64,000 nt of DNA from Nocardia sp. NBC_00403 (GCF_036046055.1 NZ_CP107939.1:4092001-4156000), one strand, 5' to 3'. Counted from the stretch's first letter, positions 51,209-60,266 are shown. Notes: generated from the letters alone by a model not told the origin. Numbers and translations are program-made.

Positions 51209-51882
51209 GAGAAGGATGCGGCGGCGGTCGCCCAGGGCAAGGAGAATGCCGACACTGCCCGGCGTATGACCGGGAAGGTCGACCAGGACCACCGATCCGT
51301 CACCGAACAGGTCATGGCTCCTCCCGAAGGTCAGCACCGGGGGTCCGTCCAACTCGTACAACTGGAAGTTGCGTCCGAGGAGAGGGCCCCGCGCGACGCC
51401 GAACGGTGCCTTCGGTCCGCGTAGCGCCCACTCGTACTCGAGCACATCCGTTTACACCGGGATCGAATCGGGGAGCTCGACGAGGCCCGAAATATGGTCC
51501 CAGTGCAGATGGGTGGGCAGGGTGAAGTCTATGTCGGCGACGGTGTGGCCGACCTGCGCCAGAACGTCGGCGAGACCGAGGACTGGCTTGTCCGGCGTGA
51601 CGACCGCCCGCAGCGGCGCGGGAAGCTGCGGCAGCACTCGGCGATGGACGTTGTCGCACATCGCGGGATCGACGAGGAAGCGCGCCGTGCGGCAGGCGAG
51701 CTCCACCGGATCCGGTTCGGTCAGATCTACGGTGGCGGCAACGGATTTCGCTGTGGCAACTGGGAATTCGTCGGTGCTGACGAGGATCTTCCGCAGTCCG
51801 GTCGCCGTGGTGCCTCGGATTCATGAGATCGGCTCGACGCCGAGCAGCGCCCCGCCGTAGACCTCGCCGACGCACCGTTCAC
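51209..51882 (-). pseudogene. Metallo-beta-lactamase-fold hydrolase, broken
   Basis: Across interrupted frames the protein reads EVYGGALLGVEPIS, stop (TGA near 51824), IRGTTATGLRKILVSTDEFP, VVTPDKPVLGLADVLAQVGH, then LPTHLHWDHISGLVELPDS with the HxHxDH metal motif, stop (TAA at about 51449), DVLEYEWALRGPKAPFGV, and LVDLPGHTPGSVGILLALGD with the next metal His. The C-terminal end is cut by the IS3 derivative. Two nonsense codons and a truncation make it a clear pseudogene. Confidence 0.75.
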
Positions 51883-51895
51883 AGATAAGTAGTGT

Positions 51896-51919
51896 TAAGT
51901 AGCCGAATATCGTGCATTC
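51896..51919 (+). repeat. 24-bp dispersed repeat, copy 2
   Basis: TAAGTAGCCGAATA followed by TCGTGCATTC; two mismatches to 1979-2002. It lies just beyond the 5' end of the broken metallo-hydrolase. A shorter similar string (AAGTAGTG) stands just before it. Confidence 0.55.
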
Positions 51920-52058
51920 GCCACCGGCTGGTAAAGCCGTCACGCGAATCCGGTAGTTGCTCAGTCGAGCCATGCGAGGGTCTGGCTGGTTTACCTATCG
52001 GAGCGGTTTGAACCAACCCATGGCTACGCCGGTGGATTCCGGCATAGGCCATCGTTCA

Positions 52059-53105
52059 CTAGGTAACCCGCTGAGCGAGAATAGATCCGACAGCCCTGGC
52101 GTACTCTCCGGTCGCGGATCGGGCCTGTGGGTCGACGAGCATGCTCGCGAAACCATGCGGCAGGTTGTCGAATCGCCGCAGCTCGGCGTCGACACCGAGA
52201 CCACGCAGCCGTGTGACCAGCGTTTCACCTTGATCACGCAGTACGTCCATGCCTGCTGTCGCGACATAGGTGCGCGGCATGACCGACAAATCGCCGGACA
52301 GCACCGAAAAGCGCGGATCTTCCTGCGCGTGGGTGGTCGGCGCGTACCACCGCATCGCGCGACGAACAGAATCCTCGTCGAGCGGGACGGTGAACAGCGT
52401 CGTCGACTGATAGCGATCCAGCGTCCAGTCCAGCGCCGGGTACAGCAACGCCACCACTGCGGGCCGGTAGCGCGCGTCCGGGGCGAGCGTGAGGGCGACG
52501 GCCGCGGCGAGGTTTCCGCCGGCACTGTCACCGCCGATTCCGATGCGGCCGGTGTCGATGCCCCACTGTTCGGCGTGGTCGACCGCATAACGGAAGGCCG
52601 CGCTAACGTCATCGAATGCGGCGGGAAACGGGTGCTCCGGCGCCAGTCGATAGTCCACCGACAGCACCGACACCCCGGCACGGTCGGCGAGGAACCGCAG
52701 CGTGTTCTCATAACCGGCGACACTGCCGACGTGCCAACCTCCGCCGTGCACGAACATCAGCAGCGACCGTGACCCTCGCTCGGGCTGATACAAGCGGGCC
52801 GCCAACAGTCCCGCAGGCCCGGCGATCGTCCACGAGGATGTGCGTACCGGTCCGGTGCGCACGGTGGTGACCACTCTCATCAGCCAGTCGAGCTTTGCCC
52901 GGGTGAACGTTGTCGGCGCACGACGGGCAAGCAGGTCGCGTTTACCCGCCGTGGCAAGCACGTGCAGTCGGGGATTCATCCGCTGGCCATCGAGCACCGG
53001 AGGCCGCACCGGCAGACGATCGGAAACCCTCGGTGATACCGCCAGCACTCTGCCCAGCACACCACCGACCATCGCTTCGGCCTCACCGACTACTCGAAGC
53101 AGCAC
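52059..53105 (-). CDS. Alpha/beta hydrolase (hormone-sensitive-lipase family)
   Basis: From GTG 53105 (GAGGGAG six bases upstream) the product has 348 residues. The HSL family motif is MFVHGGGWHVGS (oxyanion HGGG), the nucleophile is in GIGGDSAGGNLAAAVALTLA, the Asp in VATAGMDVLRDQGET, and the His in FDNLPHGFASML. These enzymes hydrolyse short-chain esters; many actinobacterial members act on lipids or xenobiotics. An N-terminal segment of about 85 residues precedes the catalytic fold, partly amphipathic. A longer frame from 53276 is an open shadow. Confidence 0.88.
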   Translation of the reverse strand: MLLRVVGEAEAMVGGVLGRVLAVSPRVSDRLPVRPPVLDGQRMNPRLHVLATAGKRDLLARRAPTTFTRAKLDWLMRVVTTVRTGPVRTSSWTIAGPAGLLAARLYQPERGSRSLLMFVHGGGWHVGSVAGYENTLRFLADRAGVSVLSVDYRLAPEHPFPAAFDDVSAAFRYAVDHAEQWGIDTGRIGIGGDSAGGNLAAAVALTLAPDARYRPAVVALLYPALDWTLDRYQSTTLFTVPLDEDSVRRAMRWYAPTTHAQEDPRFSVLSGDLSVMPRTYVATAGMDVLRDQGETLVTRLRGLGVDAELRRFDNLPHGFASMLVDPQARSATGEYARAVGSILAQRVT

Positions 53106-53214
53106 ATTCAACTCCCTCGATACGACTGCCCGGCAACGTTGCCGACGAAGTGTAGTCCGGCACACCACCCCGCACGTGCACGGCCGAATCCGACGCAGGG
53201 AACGGTCGAGCCTG

Positions 53215-53499
53215 TCATCTCCCGATCCCCGCGCGGGTGTGGTGGGGCAATTGGCGGCGCGCCTGGTCCATTGCATGGTCGATGTCCGGCAGGGACCGTG
53301 CGTCGGCCTGGATGATCACGACGTCTTCGGGAAGTCCGGCGTTGGCGACATTGTCGACGCCGGTGACCATGACGCGGTAGCCGCGGGACTGGAGCAGTTC
53401 AGCGGTGGCCTTGCCGATGTCACCTAACGCAGGTCCCCGGCCGAGACCGACCTCACCGCGGTCGGCGCCGCCGCCACCTCGGTTCGACCAGCACGCCAT
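53215..53499 (-). pseudogene. Short-chain dehydrogenase N-terminal remnant
   Basis: GDIGKATAELLQSRGYRVMV, GVDNVANAGLPEDVVIIQAD and ARSLPDIDHAMDQARRQ resemble the first 70 residues of short-chain dehydrogenases, but the initial TGxxxGIG motif is degraded and no catalytic Tyr-Lys part follows. It is probably a remnant. Confidence 0.45.
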
Positions 53500-53587
53500 T
53501 GTTCACGCCGAGTCGCCTGTCTGACAAAGGACGTATTCGACGAGCGCGTCCGTGTGGCGCGGTTGGCTTGGGGGCGTAGGTGGGTAC

Positions 53588-54154
53588 CTACTTCATGAGG
53601 CTCAGCAGGCCGAGGTGCGGTTCGAGCGCGCCGTCCTGACCGAGCGCCAGGAAGTCTGCCTCTACGGCCGAGCGCGCGAGTTTCCCCGCGCGCACCGCGT
53701 GGTAGCGCACGTACGACCAGAGAAAGACATCAATGTTGTCGAAGCGGGTGCCGCCTTCGAGTACCTCCTCCTCGTGGAACCACACGGCCACTTGGCCATT
53801 GGTGAGCACGACATACAGATTGCCGCCGCCGTCCGCGCCGATCGAGTAGACATCGTCGTCGGTCAGCTCGGTCGAATAGTTCGAATCGCTTATGCTGCAA
53901 TCATTTACGGCGAAATCGAAGCCGTATGACCAGGAGAAGATGTCCAGGAACTGCGGCAGCTGGCCCGAGCGCACCCGTCGGTCGAACGCGGCCAGCGCCG
54001 CCGCGTCCGCGGGAGCCAGGTGCGCGAGAAACGGTGCCACCGGCCGGGTTTGCTCCGGGACATGGACGGGCGCGGCATCGGGGAACCAACGCGCCAGATC
54101 GGCGTCGAGGTCGCGATCGGTGTAGCCGACGAGGTCGGCGAGGGTGAGCGTCAC
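53588..54154 (-). CDS. SUKH/SMI1-KNR4-like protein
   Basis: The 188-residue protein has the late SUKH pattern DVYSIGADGGGNLYVVLTNG, VAVWFHEEEVLEGGTRFDNI, DVFLWSYVRYHAVRAG. The first 70 residues form a different helical part (LADLVGYTDRDLDADLARWF, LAPADAAALAAFDRRVRSGQ). SUKH proteins often act as immunity proteins against nuclease or ADP-ribosyltransferase toxins, or have unknown roles. No toxin gene is adjacent; the nearest gene is an ADP-ribosylglycohydrolase, pointing the other way. Start ATG 54154 has no strong Shine-Dalgarno site. Confidence 0.55.
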   Translation of the reverse strand: MTLTLADLVGYTDRDLDADLARWFPDAAPVHVPEQTRPVAPFLAHLAPADAAALAAFDRRVRSGQLPQFLDIFSWSYGFDFAVNDCSISDSNYSTELTDDDVYSIGADGGGNLYVVLTNGQVAVWFHEEEVLEGGTRFDNIDVFLWSYVRYHAVRAGKLARSAVEADFLALGQDGALEPHLGLLSLMK

Positions 54155-54387
54155 GCGGGGATTGTAGTAGCGCCTCAGGACATGCTGTCCGGTATCACTG
54201 CGGGGTCGGAAACCGGCGTGCGGGATTCCTGGCGCTTCCGAGGCGTGATCGGCGGCAGTTGGTTTCGGCTGCCGGCACCGAGTCGACCGCGGCGGTCATA
54301 GGGTGGAATGCGGCTGTGGACCGTTCTGCCGCTTGCTCTTGCCGAGTGTTGCGGTAGCTGGTTGCGGTTGGCATTATTGGTCACCGT

Positions 54388-55293
54388 ATGCCGTTGGTTT
54401 CCGATTCCGCGCATGACAGCCTCGAGGGTTTGTCCGTAGGTGATGCGCTGGGTGCTCAGTTCTTCGTGCCCGGCCGCTCCGTAGCTGAACTGCTCGCCGG
54501 GCGGCCGCCAGTGGCTCCGTGGCAGTGGACCGACGACACCGAGATGGCCTGTTCGGTGTACTCGGAAGTCCGCGGCCGCGGCTGCGTCGACCGGGACGCG
54601 CTCGCGGCCGCGTTCGCCGATCGCTGCGAACCGTATCGTGGCTACGGCGGCGGCACAGTCGTTGTGCTGCACGAGATTCGCGACGGGCGCCCCTGGGGCG
54701 AAGCGGCAGGAGCTGCTTTCGACGGGCGCGGATCGTGGGGAAACGGAGCTGCGATGCGGGTTGCCCCGCTCGGGGCGTACTTTGCTGGGGATCTGCCTCG
54801 AGCGGCAGCGCAGGCCGCGCTGTCGGCCGAGGTCACCCATCGGCACCCGGAAGCGATCGTGGGTGCCATGGCGGTCGCCGCCGCGGCGAGCCACGCTGCG
54901 GCGACGCGCGGAACAGGCTGTGTACCAAGTGAATTACTGCACGTGGTCGAGCCGTATCTGGTCCATGGTCGGACCGCGGACGGTGTCCGTCGAGCCCGAA
55001 AGTTACTCGGCCGATCGGTAGCCGAAGCCGCTTACGAGCTCGGCAACGGCGCACAGGTCAGCGCCCAGGACACGGTGCCGTTCGCGCTGTGGGCAGCGGC
55101 CACCTTTCTCGGTGACTATCCGGCCGCCGTCACCGCGTGCGTCGAGGCCGGTGGGGATGTGGACACGACGGCCGCGATCGTCGGCGGAATCGTGGCAGCA
55201 CACACCGGGATCGGAAGTCGAGGCACGATACACGGAATACCGGAACAGTGGTTGTCGGCGCGTGAGCCCCTGCCCGCATGGGCTACAGACTGA
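54388..55293 (+). CDS. ADP-ribosylglycohydrolase family protein
   Basis: The 301-residue helical protein matches DraG/ADP-ribosylglycohydrolases. SLEGLSVGDALGAQFFVPGR is the conserved start, WQWTDDTEMACSVYSEV carries the metal-binding TDDT motif, GSWGNGAAMRVAPLGAYF the GNGAAMR motif, LSAEVTHRHPEAIVGAMAVA the central helix, and GGDVDTTAAIVGGIVAAHTG the C-terminal D-x-D-T-T metal motif. All metal ligands are present, so the protein probably removes ADP-ribose from a protein, nucleic acid or small molecule. It is divergent from the SUKH-like gene (about 230 bp). Confidence 0.9.
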   Translation: MPLVSDSAHDSLEGLSVGDALGAQFFVPGRSVAELLAGRPPVAPWQWTDDTEMACSVYSEVRGRGCVDRDALAAAFADRCEPYRGYGGGTVVVLHEIRDGRPWGEAAGAAFDGRGSWGNGAAMRVAPLGAYFAGDLPRAAAQAALSAEVTHRHPEAIVGAMAVAAAASHAAATRGTGCVPSELLHVVEPYLVHGRTADGVRRARKLLGRSVAEAAYELGNGAQVSAQDTVPFALWAAATFLGDYPAAVTACVEAGGDVDTTAAIVGGIVAAHTGIGSRGTIHGIPEQWLSAREPLPAWATD

Positions 55294-55421
55294 CGCCGAT
55301 CATCCGCGAACGCACGGTAATGCCGCTGTGCGCGCTGTCCGAATCGGCCAGCTTGGTGGGGGTGGTGCGCTTCGGCGATCTCGAGAACGATTGTGACGTC
55401 ACAATTCGCCGATGCGACATG

Positions 55422-55464
55422 TTTTGGTCGCGATTCCCGGCACCACTCGGTCGCGAATTCCGAC
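55422..55464 (-). repeat. Inverted repeat flanking the CGNR/AEC pair, left copy
   Basis: Read on the minus strand it begins GTCGGAATTCGCGACC and ends TCGCGACCAAAA; it matches 57084-57126 on the plus strand at about 30 of 43 positions, including the shared core ATTCGCGACC. Placed 42 bp downstream of the CGNR gene's stop. Confidence 0.45.
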
Positions 55465-55505
55465 ACCGACAGTTCAGGTTTTCACGAATCGCGGCAGCGC
55501 CCGAT

Positions 55506-56063
55506 CTATCGCACGACGTTCGTATGCGGTGAGGTGGCGTGGCGGGTCCGGTGGCGGTGCCGCTCGACGGCGTCGGCGTTGCCGCAGCGTGCTGAACAGT
55601 AGGTGCGGCGACCGTTGCGGCTGGTGTCGACGAACACGCGTGGGCATCCCGACCGCGTGCAGGTGGCGAGCCGACGACCTTCGGCTTCGACGGTGAGAAT
55701 GGCAAGGCTTCCGGAGGTGACGGCCATGACACGGCTGACCACGTCGTCCTCGTCGGGGGTGAAATGCAGATGCGGGCGCAGCGCGTCGTGCGTGGTCAGG
55801 TAGACACCAGCGGCGCCGTCGACGAGCAGGGCGTTGATGGCGTGGCAGCGAGTCTCGGCGTCGGGGGCGGCGAAGACCGCACGTAGCCGGACCGACCAGC
55901 GGCGCAGCGCCGTGACCGCGGCCGGTGAGAGTTCGGGCCGGCGGATCTCGTGGTGCCGCAGCACCGCCTCCACGCCGTCGAGGGACCAGTCCGGCCCGGC
56001 CCGCAGGTTGACCAAATCGACGGCCAGAAATACCCCCGTCATGTTGTCATGGTTGAACTGCAC
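55506..56063 (-). CDS. CGNR zinc-finger/ABATE-domain regulator
   Basis: The 185-residue protein has an N-terminal ABATE-like domain (VFLAVDLVNLRAGPDWSLDG, LSPAAVTALRRWSVRLRAVF) and a C-terminal CGNR zinc finger: CTRSGCPRVFVDTSRNGRRT followed by YCSARCGNADAVERHR. The four cysteines bind one zinc and the RN-GRRTYCS segment contacts DNA. CGNR proteins are putative stress-responsive regulators. It is divergent from the AEC transporter with only 26 bp between starts, so the two probably share a promoter region and it may regulate that gene. Confidence 0.88.
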   Translation of the reverse strand: MQFNHDNMTGVFLAVDLVNLRAGPDWSLDGVEAVLRHHEIRRPELSPAAVTALRRWSVRLRAVFAAPDAETRCHAINALLVDGAAGVYLTTHDALRPHLHFTPDEDDVVSRVMAVTSGSLAILTVEAEGRRLATCTRSGCPRVFVDTSRNGRRTYCSARCGNADAVERHRHRTRHATSPHTNVVR

Positions 56064-56089
56064 GGACCCATTACAGCAAGGTTTGCTGT

Positions 56090-57013
56090 GTGCATGCTGT
56101 GACCACCGCGATCCTCCCCGTCGTCGTCGTTCTCGCCCTCGGTGGCATCCTGCGCCGGCGGGCGGTGACCGACCCCGGGTTCTGGCGTGGCCTGGAGTGG
56201 ATGAGCTACTGGGTCTTCACCCCGGCGCTATTCGTCGGCTCCATCGCCCGCACCGACCTGGGCGCGGTCTCCCTCGGGCTGCTCGCCCTGGTGCTGGCCG
56301 TCCCGATCCTCGGCACCGGGCTGCTGGTGATAGCGCTGCGTCGGGTGCTGCGCGCCGACGGCCCGCAGCTGACATCGCTGGTGCAGGGCAGCATCCGCAT
56401 CAACACCTACCTCGGCCTGGTCTTCGCCTCCGCCCTGCACGGCGCCGAAGGCGTGGCGACGTTCGCGATCGCCGCCGCCGTGGTGGTCCCGCTGGTCAAC
56501 GTCATCTCGGTGACCGCGCTGTCGATCTACGGCGACGAGGACTCCCGCGCGCACCGGTCCGGGCCGTGGCGCGAACTTCTCGCCAACCCGCTCATCCTGG
56601 GCTGTGCCACCGGTCTGGCGCTCAACCTGCTCGGCGTCGGGCTCCCGGACGTGGCCGCCGCGCCGATCGAGCTGCTCGCCTCACCCGCACTCATGTGCGG
56701 AACCCTCGCCGCCGGGGCGGCCATCACCCTGCGACTGCGGCTGCGCGACGTCCTCGATATCGGCACGGCATCCCTCCTGAAACTGGTCGCGCTGCCGCTC
56801 GCAGCGGGTGCGCTCGCGCACGCACTCGGCGTCACCGGCGCCGCACTGGCCAGCATCGTCATCATCTGCGCGCTGCCGACCGCGCCCTCGGCCTACGTCC
56901 TCGCCACCCGCATGGGCGGCGACTCCCGGCTCATGGCCTCCATCACCGGTGTGCAGACCATCCTGGCCACCGCAACCCTGCCCGCCGTCCTCGCCTTCGC
57001 CGGAGTCATGTAG
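56090..57013 (+). CDS. AEC family transporter (auxin efflux carrier-like)
   Basis: The 307-residue membrane protein has about ten helices in the AEC pattern: ILPVVVVLALGGILRRRAVT, LEWMSYWVFTPALFVGSIAR (conserved P-A-L-F), the central loop, and ICALPTAPSAYVLATRMGGD (the A-P-S/T-A-x-x-x-A signature near the C-terminus). Members export carboxylic acids or related anions in bacteria. The substrate is unknown. It is divergent from the CGNR regulator, and the pair is flanked by inverted repeats. Confidence 0.87.
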   Translation: MHAVTTAILPVVVVLALGGILRRRAVTDPGFWRGLEWMSYWVFTPALFVGSIARTDLGAVSLGLLALVLAVPILGTGLLVIALRRVLRADGPQLTSLVQGSIRINTYLGLVFASALHGAEGVATFAIAAAVVVPLVNVISVTALSIYGDEDSRAHRSGPWRELLANPLILGCATGLALNLLGVGLPDVAAAPIELLASPALMCGTLAAGAAITLRLRLRDVLDIGTASLLKLVALPLAAGALAHALGVTGAALASIVIICALPTAPSAYVLATRMGGDSRLMASITGVQTILATATLPAVLAFAGVM

Positions 57014-57083
57014 CCCGCTCGCACGCATCCGCGACTACTACTCGGTGGTGTCGAAATCCACGTACAGCATCGAAGCCGAGCGC

Positions 57084-57126
57084 TGCTGGGATTCGCGACC
57101 AGGCGGTATCCGAATTCGCGATCAAA
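57084..57126 (+). repeat. Inverted repeat flanking the CGNR/AEC pair, right copy
   Basis: The segment includes GGATTCGCGACC and ATTCGCGATCAAAG, about 70 bp after the AEC stop. See the left copy at 55422-55464. Its repeats of ATTCGCGA within 20 bp suggest a short mobile or regulatory element. Confidence 0.45.
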
Positions 57127-57289
57127 GCCACCTGTCGTGGGGATACGGCGCGGAAAACATGATATCGACGCTCGAAAGACCTGCGTGCCTGTGCGCGCGA
57201 CTTGGCCACAGGAACGGTGCTCTTGCCCCGACCACTCAGCACGAACGTGAGCAGTTGCAGCTCTCCGCGCCGTCGGGGTCGGTGTCGCG

Positions 57290-58552
57290 TCATCCTGTGT
57301 CCGGTACCGGCTCGCCCTCGCGGCGAGGGTAACGCTGGTACCAGGTGGCGTAGCGGTCGGCCAAGGGGGCGGCACTGAGACCGTGGGCCAAGACGGAGAG
57401 CCCGATGGTGATGATTGCGGTAGTCAGGAGCAGCTCTTCGTGGGGCAGCTCGCCAGGTTTCTCGAGGATGAGGATGACGAAGACGATGGTGGCGAGTCCG
57501 CGCGGGCCGAACCAGCCGAGAAAGGCGACGGTCGGTGCGCGCGGGTGCGTGCCGATCAACGACAGCGCGACGGGGACCATCCGGACGACGGTCAGGCTCA
57601 GGACCGCGTAGCCGAGCACGGCCCAGGACAGGTGGCCGAGCGCAGGACCGAGGACCGCGGCGCCGAAGACGATGAACGTCACGGCGCTGAATACGTCGCC
57701 GGCCTCGTCGAGCATGTCGTCCTCGTCCTCGTCATCGCCGCCCGGGTGGTGGTCGGCGGTGCGGTGACGGAGCGCGCCGAAGGTCAGGCCGCCGACGAAC
57801 GCGGCGATGAACCCGGAGTCGCCCAGGGGCGCGGCGGTGGTGTAGGCGAGCGTGGCCGCCGCCACCGGAATGATCTTCGCCCACAACGGGTCGATGGAGT
57901 GGCGGCGGCCGGCGGTGATCAGGATCGCGGCGGCGATCGCCCCGGCCGCGAGGCCGGCGAGGGTGCCGTACCCGATCTGTTCGGTGACCAGCCGAACGGC
58001 GGCGCCGTCGCCGATGGCGTCCGCTTCGGCCTGCGCGATCGCGAGCACGATGAGGAACAGAGGCACACAGATGCCGTCGTTGAGTCCACTCTCGACATTC
58101 AATCCCTGGCGCACCCGCGACGGCAGGATCGGGAGTGTCACCACCGCCTGCCCGAGGGCAGCGTCGGTCGGGGCGAGGATCACCGCGAGCAGCAGCGCCT
58201 CGGACCAGGCGAGGTCGCCGAGTACGACCAGCGCCGCGCCGAAACCCGCCACAATGGTCAACGGCAGGCCGATTCCGAGCAGTCGGGCGGGAAGCGAGAT
58301 CTCGGACCGGAGGCTGGGCAGGTTCACCTGCGAGGCGTCGGAGAACAGCACCAGCCCGAGCGTCACCTCGGCGAGCAATCTCACCGTCTCGGCGGTGGTG
58401 TGGATGCCGATCAGTCCTACCGCGTTTCCACCGAGGATCAGACCTGCGGCCGTGAAGACGATCGGGCCGGTGATCGGTGTGCCCGCGATACGACCAGAGA
58501 CCGCCGAATAGGCGAGCAACACCGTGGCGATCGCCGGTAGAGCCCACGTCAT
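57290..58552 (-). CDS. Cation:proton antiporter (CPA1 family)
   Basis: The 420-residue membrane protein has about twelve helices: VLLAYSAVSGRIAGTPITGP, VRLLAEVTLGLVLFSDASQV, the transport core AVILAPTDAALGQAVVTLPI with the conserved Asp, and VESGLNDGICVPLFLIVLAI with the N-D pair of CPA1 antiporters. A soluble acidic loop (HHPGGDDEDEDDMLDEAGD) precedes the last helices. Such proteins exchange Na+ or K+ for H+. The RGLATIVFVILILEKP segment is the conserved penultimate helix. Nothing in the context narrows the ion. Confidence 0.88.
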   Translation of the reverse strand: MTWALPAIATVLLAYSAVSGRIAGTPITGPIVFTAAGLILGGNAVGLIGIHTTAETVRLLAEVTLGLVLFSDASQVNLPSLRSEISLPARLLGIGLPLTIVAGFGAALVVLGDLAWSEALLLAVILAPTDAALGQAVVTLPILPSRVRQGLNVESGLNDGICVPLFLIVLAIAQAEADAIGDGAAVRLVTEQIGYGTLAGLAAGAIAAAILITAGRRHSIDPLWAKIIPVAAATLAYTTAAPLGDSGFIAAFVGGLTFGALRHRTADHHPGGDDEDEDDMLDEAGDVFSAVTFIVFGAAVLGPALGHLSWAVLGYAVLSLTVVRMVPVALSLIGTHPRAPTVAFLGWFGPRGLATIVFVILILEKPGELPHEELLLTTAIITIGLSVLAHGLSAAPLADRYATWYQRYPRREGEPVPDTG

Positions 58553-58876
58553 GTCGCCGCCGCCTCATCGTCGATGTTCAGGTTGCGGCGCAGTGCGCGT
58601 CCGGAGGAGATCACTCTCGGCCTCGACCGGCGGCCGGGTCCGTGCGACCACGGTCAGTCATCCCGCTGATCACCGCCTCTCACCTATTAACCCGCGTGGA
58701 GCCGAAGCCCGCAACGGCTGCGTGCGCAGGGCCGAACCCTCATCCGATCAGCGCGTTCGCGCCAGCGACCGGTGTTGCCCCGCGACCACCCCGGGCCGAT
58801 CGCCGGTCACTCCAGGTGTACGTGGCGGATGGTGGAATGGCCCTGACGCAGCGGCTCTAACCGCCGCAGCGAAGAA
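58553..58876. other. Intergenic stretch
   Basis: About 320 bp with no recognised gene or RNA between the antiporter start and the next terminator. Overlapping open frames here have no family content. Confidence 0.4.
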
Positions 58877-58900
58877 GCCCGGAGCGCGAACGCCCCGGGC
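58877..58900 (-). terminator. Rho-independent-like hairpin
   Basis: GCCCGG and CCGGGC arms enclose a 12-nt loop, 16 bp downstream of the stop of the leftward hypothetical gene. A T-run is not prominent. Confidence 0.55.
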
Positions 58901-58915
58901 CTCGTCGAGACTCGA

Positions 58916-59647
58916 TCACAGGGGCTGGAGGCACCAGCCGCGATCGACGGTTGTGGTGAGGGATTCACGCATGGTAGCCATTCCGTCCCACTTGATGTAG
59001 GCGTGGTTTTCTGGTGGTGGCACCGGCCGCATGTACCCGTAGCGTCCCAGGGACCCGGTGTTGCCGGTCTGGGTGTAGTTGTGTCGTGACCCGATGATGA
59101 AAACCTTCGGGACGACCTCGTATAGATCCATCTCCGGATTGCCGCGCCGCCCGAAGATGTCGCTGGGGAAGACGGTGTTGCGGCCGGGATACATGTATTC
59201 CAGTCTTCCGTCGCGCAGGCTGACGAGTCGCACCGAGTGGGTGAAGGGGGATGGTGGTGTTCCGTTCGTGCGGAAGCAGAACACCCATCGGCCGTCGTTG
59301 TAGTTGGCGTAGTCCTGGTTGATGTACCCGCCGTCGCATCGTTCTCCCGGCTTGTCGCTGCGGGAGGTCCAGGCATCCAAGTAGGCGTTTTGCTCGGTGG
59401 ATATGTAGTAGTAGGACAAGATCTCGACGGTGCGTGAGTACCGCCACCCTCCGCCCTCCAGTTGGTTGGCGAACGGCTGCAAATGCGTGGGCAAGGTTGT
59501 GGTGCAGCCGTCCAGAAGTTGGGGCAGTGTCAGCAGCCCGGATGGCAGGCTCGGAGCTTTCGCCTCGGCCGGCCGGTCGGTGATCTCGGAGATGGAGTCG
59601 GGTGAGTCGAAGCTGTCGAATGACTGGATCTTTTCTTCGTCGTTCAC
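58916..59647 (-). CDS. Hypothetical protein
   Basis: The 243-residue product starts at GTG 59647, preceded by AAGGAG. Its first part is acidic and Ser-rich (EEKIQSFDSFDSPDSISEIT), followed by a folded aromatic-rich domain: RYSRTVEILSYYYISTEQNA, DYANYNDGRWVFCFRTNGTP, HSVRLVSLRDGRLEYMYPG and KVFIIGSRHNYTQTGNTGS. It has no signal peptide, membrane helix or known catalytic motif. I do not recognise the family. The strong RBS and a terminator after it support a real gene. Confidence 0.65.
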   Translation of the reverse strand: MNDEEKIQSFDSFDSPDSISEITDRPAEAKAPSLPSGLLTLPQLLDGCTTTLPTHLQPFANQLEGGGWRYSRTVEILSYYYISTEQNAYLDAWTSRSDKPGERCDGGYINQDYANYNDGRWVFCFRTNGTPPSPFTHSVRLVSLRDGRLEYMYPGRNTVFPSDIFGRRGNPEMDLYEVVPKVFIIGSRHNYTQTGNTGSLGRYGYMRPVPPPENHAYIKWDGMATMRESLTTTVDRGWCLQPL

Positions 59648-59894
59648 AGGAATTCTCCTTGCGTCGCGAGAAGTACGTCCCAACAACGTCATTCATGGGG
59701 GTGTCGAACCCCGGCCGGCCGACTCGAACCACATGGCCGACCCCGCACCATCGTGACCGACATCCCTCGCCACCACTGCCGGAATCTCGCAGAACAAACC
59801 GGCAAACCGGACATGAGCTGCCATCACCGCGCCGGGGCCCGGAAATTGCCCGCATACCGGAACGTCAGGTCCAGAGTGTCCGCTACCGCAACGC

Positions 59895-60266
59895 AACTCG
59901 ATCCTGATCTTCTCCGAGCTGATGGATTCGCAGTCGCTGTTCCTGACCGCCAACGCCGACACCGTCTACTACCTCGGCTTCGTCGACCTCACCGGCGGCC
60001 CGATGGTGGTCGAAACCCCACCGGCATCACTGGGCATCTTCGACGACATGTGGTTCCAGTGGATCATCGACTTCGGACTCCCTGGCCCCGACCGCGGCGC
60101 GGGCGGCAAGTATCTGCTCGTTCCGCCCGGCTACGATGGCGCCCTGCCCGACAGCGGCTTCCACGTCGGGCGCTCCGGAACCCATCGCGCCCTGATCCTC
60201 GACCGATCGTTCCTGCAGGACAATGACCCCAAACCCACCGCCGATCTGGTCAAGAGCACCCTTGAA
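59895..60266 (+). pseudogene. DUF1254 protein fragment
   Basis: ILIFSELMDSQSLFLTANAD, TVYYLGFVDLTGGPMVVETP, GIFDDMWFQWIIDFGLPGPD and GGKYLLVPPGYDG match the N-terminal region of DUF1254/DUF1214 proteins. The preceding residues are missing or in another frame, and after LVKSTLEI the frame loses the expected conserved segments. It is truncated at both ends and lacks the C-terminal DUF1214 domain. The family is of unknown function. Confidence 0.65.
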
